Part shown: positions 59,989 to 64,000 of the stretch, one piece after another | How the letters are laid out: each line of letters begins with the position of its first letter | How positions within the stretch are numbered: the first letter of the stretch is position 1 | Origin: Flectonema sp. DT1601 | Lineage: Eukaryota > Euglenozoa > Diplonemea > Diplonemida > Diplonemidae | Assembly: GCA_964019425.1 (NCBI GenBank) | Contig: OZ025795.1 | Span: forward strand, 500,001-564,000 | Reading direction: 5' to 3' | Length of the DNA: 64,000 nt | Program-made: the position numbers and the translations under genes | Notes under the pieces: model-generated | Database searches by the model: none | The model's input: the letters and a program-made list of their open reading frames with translations, nothing else | What the model was told of the DNA's origin: nothing

Positions 59989-62900
59989 ATGCCACCTTCA
60001 GACGACAATGAAATTAATGAAGTTGAAGAAGAACTGAAATATTTAGGAGAGAGTGGACCTTTGGAAGGCGACAGCAGTACTGAAACAGCATCTACATGTG
60101 ATCCAATTGAAGCATCTGTGGCGGTGAGGGAAAAATTAAAACTCCTACTAGATTGTGGACGGGACAGTCAACTACTTTGTGATTGCATAACTGAAATATT
60201 ATCCTTCGAATCGACTTCTTTATCGTCAGACGATGTGACTGTACTTACTATTAACGAGGAGGCTATCCAAAATATTTTATTTCTCATTCGAACATCAGAA
60301 AAAGACCCCAAACGTGAACAACTAATCACTTTAACAGCTTTATTACTAAATCGTTTACACAGTTGGAGAATTTCATTGCCATCAGAACGTGATTTAATCA
60401 AAGCGGGTGTTTGTGAACTATTCTTAAGTGCGAGTAGCTATCCTGAAATAAAAACATCATGCGACCTACTAATAAGATTACTCAAAGGAGATAACATGAT
60501 AATTCAATCATTGATAAGTAACGGTATTCTTGATAAGTGTTTTCAGGTACTAAGTCCTGACGTAACTACAGATCAGGGATCGTTGTTGTATCTGCTGTCT
60601 CTTTTGATATTATATTCGGACATAGCGCTCGCAGCGTTTAATGCGAGGCCTTCACTTGTTTTGTTTTTGAGTATGCTTCAGGTAGGGTCGATTTGTAGGT
60701 CGGAAATAATTTCTGGAAATCCAATTATCTCACTGTCAGTGTCAATAATACTAAATCGACTATCAAAACAAAAAACCCTAACAGTTGGTGCAAACGTCGT
60801 TCAAACTCTTTGTGATATTATTTCTTGCTCATCATTATTATCAAAATCTGATTTTTTTGAATCAAAAAATTGGGATTCAGCTCTTTGCGAAGCTGCAGTC
60901 GAAACAGCTTTGACATGTGTAAGAAGAACAATAATAGGTAGCATTGATTTGTATATTGAAAATGGAATTAAGTGTTTTGTTGTTGTGTTGGGAGAATGTC
61001 CGTCGTTGGTTGGAATATGTGAAATTACTTTACAGATTCTGTCTTGTCTATTGAAATATCCGTCTGTTAACGAGACGAAAGGAATTATATCGGACCAGAA
61101 TAAAGAGCTATTCGGATCTGTGATGTGTACTAACCTATGTCGAGTTTGTGCAAAATTAATATTGTCAGATGGATTCGATATAAACAATGAAGACTACCCA
61201 GTTGAACTTTTAATTAGAATTTTGAGAACGTTTTCTCTTGGCGGGAGGTTGACCATATCCACTCCAGACATTTCAAGTTCATTCTTTGATGTTATAATTT
61301 CACTTAGAGATGTTTATCAAGTGAACTCACCAGTTGCGACAATTAAGTTAACGAGATTGTTTATTGAGTCAATTTTATATTGGAGTTCTGAAGCTACTCA
61401 GCAACTCGACAATAATCTCAACCCAGAAGACAATAACATAATCAAAGGCACTTCTCATCAACTGAATGAAGCAGTAATAAAAACAAACGCAGCGATTTCA
61501 ATTCAAAAATTATGGCGAGGTCACCATGGAAGAAGCAAATCTAAACTTTGGTTAAAAGCAGCAGCAGAATGCCACATGAAAAAAATTACAATGGAAAACG
61601 AGCACTACGAAGGAGCACTGTGGCTAAACGATACACAGTATACTGACAGGTGTAATATAATAAGTGATTTCGAAGGAGAATGGACGACTTTAATAAAATC
61701 ACATCAAACAATAACTACGGAGAGAGCAGCAATCGACATTGAAATAAGAGAACGGGAAAGACTAGCAATCGAAAGAACAGCAACACAATACTTCCACAAT
61801 GACGAATCTCGTGCTTTAATTACCAAACATGAATCACTGATGAATAGATCACTTCAACATCAGAGTCTCGAAGAACAAGAGATAGACGATGAAATAAAAG
61901 ACATTCAAATACTACCAAATCCTTCAGAAAGACAACAGCTAATGAATATAGTTACCAATCGACAACATACGCTGTCTCAGAATAACGCTAGAATCCGATT
62001 ACGTCTCCGAACAAACATGGCAGCTGAGAGAGACAGTTTAAACCAAAAACACGATGAGCAACTATCACACATCAGTGAATTTTATACAACTCAAAGAGAC
62101 TCACTGACAATAGAGCTGTTGGAGGAAAGATCTCGAGGATATGGAAAAGTTGATCGTCATTGGTGGAAGGGAAAAGGAATAGTTGAAGAAGAAACAAGAC
62201 AATGGGAGATATTACAAATAGCAATGGAGATGAAATGGATAGTTCCATCATGTGAACACTTTTATGAAGTCTATTCTAATAATTGTATTTATTTAATCAC
62301 AAAAATAATAAAAGAGTGCGTCTCCATAGCATACGATATGTCCGCAGAGTCGATTTCCAAGACTGAAGCAGTTGGTCGGTTGCATATTACTGCTGATGAG
62401 CATTTTGATTATTTTAGGAAATTAAAATATTTGACGATTCTATGTAAAATGAAATTCAATGAAATAAATTTGAGATTTGAACTTCTTCACGAAGAATTAG
62501 AAGACACGGAAATAGCACTGAGGCAACAGTTAGAAATTCAACAGCAAACTATTTCTGAAGACTTAGTGAAAACATCGTCTCTTGTTGGAAAGAGAAATTC
62601 AGAAGCACAACAAGTCATTCTTGCTGATGAACAAGATGATCGATTTTGTTTTGTTGGAGAATGGATTCAACTTTTACAACATCAATGGACTGAATGGATA
62701 AAACAAGGATTTATGGAACAATTTAAACAGACTCTTCGTTTTGAACAAACGATTCGCTCTGGACTCGCCCGACAAGAAGTTGGCGCATGGCACACTCTCC
62801 ACAGCAGTGAAACAGATCAATACGTCGCTAGTGAACTCCACAGACTTTTTAGAGAAATATCTGAAATGGAAACTACTGCAAGAAATGATCTTCAAAATTC

Positions 62901-64000
62901 TGATATCCAACTACGTTCTTCAATTTTGGAATCTCACCAGACGCTACTTCCACTAATCATGAAATCAAATAACGAAAGTGCTGAGTTTGCTTCTCGACAG
63001 ACTTTCTTATTGGAAGAAACCTGTTACATAATAAGTCTTTGGAAGTCATTCACAACATTAGGATTCCTTTTAAGACACAAAGAAACAAGACAAAAGATCT
63101 TCAGCGATGAGACTTCTATATTCTCATCGTTCAATAATTTGTTTTATGTTGGTTATAATATGGTCCTACGGGGAAGGCAAGCATTGGTTGAGAGAACAGC
63201 TCGAAGACTTACAATTAGAAAAGAAGAAGATCACAGAAGCGTACTCCAACAAACAATAAGAAATCAACTAATGTTAGGCATGAAGTCATTTGGTAGACTC
63301 ATTCGAGAACGTGAAGAGATTTCATCCAGACGTTGTATCCTTTTTGATGAGGTTATCAATACATCAATCATACGAGGACAGCTCCAGTCCAATCTTATGA
63401 AGTCTTCTATTGGCGGCATCGTATTTGAAGAACAAAACTCTCGAATAACAACAACCTCATTGCTTGCTTCTAGTCTTTTTAGTCTGCAGCAGAATTTCAT
63501 TTCTGACAGTGAATCCCTATGTCGGATGTCAATAACAATTTTTTACAATGTCGAAATGAATGAGATACTACAACTGGAACAATCTGAATTCAACTTAGTC
63601 TACACCAAATATTTATCAGAAGAAGAATCTATGAAAAGAGATTGGCTCGATGATAAATCTAGTGTTATTTTCAGTACAATTCAACTCGGATTTATGAAAC
63701 AATTAGAAACTGTCCTACTAAAAGAACAGAGAATTCAATTACAACTAACTGAAAGCGATTCACGTCTTGAAATTGAAGCACACTCTGTGCACATCTACAT
63801 CGAATTAACAACAAAAAAAATTAAAGATAAAAATTTCATCACCATACACTTATTAAAAACAAGTGAGGAACAGGCAAGAGACATAGTTCTGTTTTTATAT
63901 TGGGAAGAGATATATTGTAGTAGACAAGTTTTGTTTATTTCTAATCACAATGAATCTAATCAATTAATACAACGAAGAGAACAGAGAGAAATTAGATACC
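59989..64000 (+). CDS. Giant helical protein with IQ motif, incomplete at 3' end
   Basis: Open from ATG 59989 to the end of the window (at least 1,337 codons). The start is acidic (PPSDDNEINEVEEELKYLGE). Residues ~45-490 are helix pairs of the armadillo/HEAT kind (for example QALITLTALLLNRLHSWRI-like runs and LYLLSLLILYSDIALAAF). An IQ calmodulin-binding motif follows at ~503-518 (IQKLWRGHHGRSKSKLW). The rest is charged helix and coiled coil rich in Q/E/R. ARM plus IQ plus coiled coil suggests a flagellar or cytoskeletal scaffold regulated by calmodulin; this is inference from layout. The true C-terminus lies outside. Confidence 0.85.
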   Translation, partial: MPPSDDNEINEVEEELKYLGESGPLEGDSSTETASTCDPIEASVAVREKLKLLLDCGRDSQLLCDCITEILSFESTSLSSDDVTVLTINEEAIQNILFLIRTSEKDPKREQLITLTALLLNRLHSWRISLPSERDLIKAGVCELFLSASSYPEIKTSCDLLIRLLKGDNMIIQSLISNGILDKCFQVLSPDVTTDQGSLLYLLSLLILYSDIALAAFNARPSLVLFLSMLQVGSICRSEIISGNPIISLSVSIILNRLSKQKTLTVGANVVQTLCDIISCSSLLSKSDFFESKNWDSALCEAAVETALTCVRRTIIGSIDLYIENGIKCFVVVLGECPSLVGICEITLQILSCLLKYPSVNETKGIISDQNKELFGSVMCTNLCRVCAKLILSDGFDINNEDYPVELLIRILRTFSLGGRLTISTPDISSSFFDVIISLRDVYQVNSPVATIKLTRLFIESILYWSSEATQQLDNNLNPEDNNIIKGTSHQLNEAVIKTNAAISIQKLWRGHHGRSKSKLWLKAAAECHMKKITMENEHYEGALWLNDTQYTDRCNIISDFEGEWTTLIKSHQTITTERAAIDIEIRERERLAIERTATQYFHNDESRALITKHESLMNRSLQHQSLEEQEIDDEIKDIQILPNPSERQQLMNIVTNRQHTLSQNNARIRLRLRTNMAAERDSLNQKHDEQLSHISEFYTTQRDSLTIELLEERSRGYGKVDRHWWKGKGIVEEETRQWEILQIAMEMKWIVPSCEHFYEVYSNNCIYLITKIIKECVSIAYDMSAESISKTEAVGRLHITADEHFDYFRKLKYLTILCKMKFNEINLRFELLHEELEDTEIALRQQLEIQQQTISEDLVKTSSLVGKRNSEAQQVILADEQDDRFCFVGEWIQLLQHQWTEWIKQGFMEQFKQTLRFEQTIRSGLARQEVGAWHTLHSSETDQYVASELHRLFREISEMETTARNDLQNSDIQLRSSILESHQTLLPLIMKSNNESAEFASRQTFLLEETCYIISLWKSFTTLGFLLRHKETRQKIFSDETSIFSSFNNLFYVGYNMVLRGRQALVERTARRLTIRKEEDHRSVLQQTIRNQLMLGMKSFGRLIREREEISSRRCILFDEVINTSIIRGQLQSNLMKSSIGGIVFEEQNSRITTTSLLASSLFSLQQNFISDSESLCRMSITIFYNVEMNEILQLEQSEFNLVYTKYLSEEESMKRDWLDDKSSVIFSTIQLGFMKQLETVLLKEQRIQLQLTESDSRLEIEAHSVHIYIELTTKKIKDKNFITIHLLKTSEEQARDIVLFLYWEEIYCSRQVLFISNHNESNQLIQRREQREIRY

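Noticed and set aside
1-64000. tRNA genes, 5S rRNA, snRNAs and a spliced-leader RNA gene
   Set aside because: I scanned for B-box-like GGTTCGA and other landmarks on both strands and found none outside coding sequence with a supporting structure.

Overview
The window looks like nuclear DNA of a protist, most likely a euglenozoan (kinetoplastid/diplonemid relative), AT-rich between genes. Reasons: all 26 protein genes I can support lie on the + strand, as in polycistronic transcription. Most start codons sit shortly after a T- or Y-rich tract ending in AG with no matching upstream donor, as expected for spliced-leader trans-splicing. The gene at 10.9 kb carries paired RFY..Y.P/YGPEP repeats that I know from kinetoplastid hypothetical proteins. 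Against an ordinary kinetoplastid, at least six genes have conventional GT-AG cis-introns (mostly 68-90 nt). The exact lineage is not fixed by the sequence.

Layout. 0.5-3.1 kb: two unrelated 2-oxoglutarate/Fe(II) oxygenases, the second OGFOD1/Tpa1. 3.6-10.7 kb: secreted M14 carboxypeptidase, a fused NMN adenylyltransferase-nicotinamide riboside kinase, TYW3 and the GARP subunit VPS53. 10.9-12.4 kb: the repeat protein, followed 16 nt later by a 1.58-kb element with ~180-200-bp terminal inverted repeats enclosing part of a large-subunit rRNA. 14.2-16.9 kb: a protein with four ArfGAP-type zinc fingers and a TLDc domain split by an intron. 17.8-24.4 kb: C2-like/zinc-ribbon, uracil-glycosylase-like, ankyrin and PPR-like proteins. 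24.6-33.9 kb: two coiled-coil proteins, a 2H phosphoesterase with a long proline/acidic leader, and a PH-like protein. 34.1-41.2 kb: PPR, tail-anchored, Notum/pectin-acetylesterase, TPR and RRM proteins. 42-45.8 kb: NDUFAF6, whose second intron is filled by 18 copies of a 132-bp minisatellite. 46-57.8 kb: a seven-helix receptor, a small membrane-anchored protein, a large coiled coil, a 612-residue protein with a nucleotidyltransferase-like region, a second LSU rRNA fragment touching a stop codon, and an unrecognised beta-rich protein. 60-64 kb: a giant helical/IQ protein running off the end.

The genes do not form one pathway. Loose themes are trafficking (VPS53, ArfGAP), mitochondrion (NDUFAF6, two PPR-like proteins), RNA and tRNA (TYW3, OGFOD1, RRM, 2H phosphoesterase), NAD synthesis and secreted hydrolases. 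Intergenic DNA is full of poly(A)/poly(T) runs and holds several small dispersed repeat families described below.
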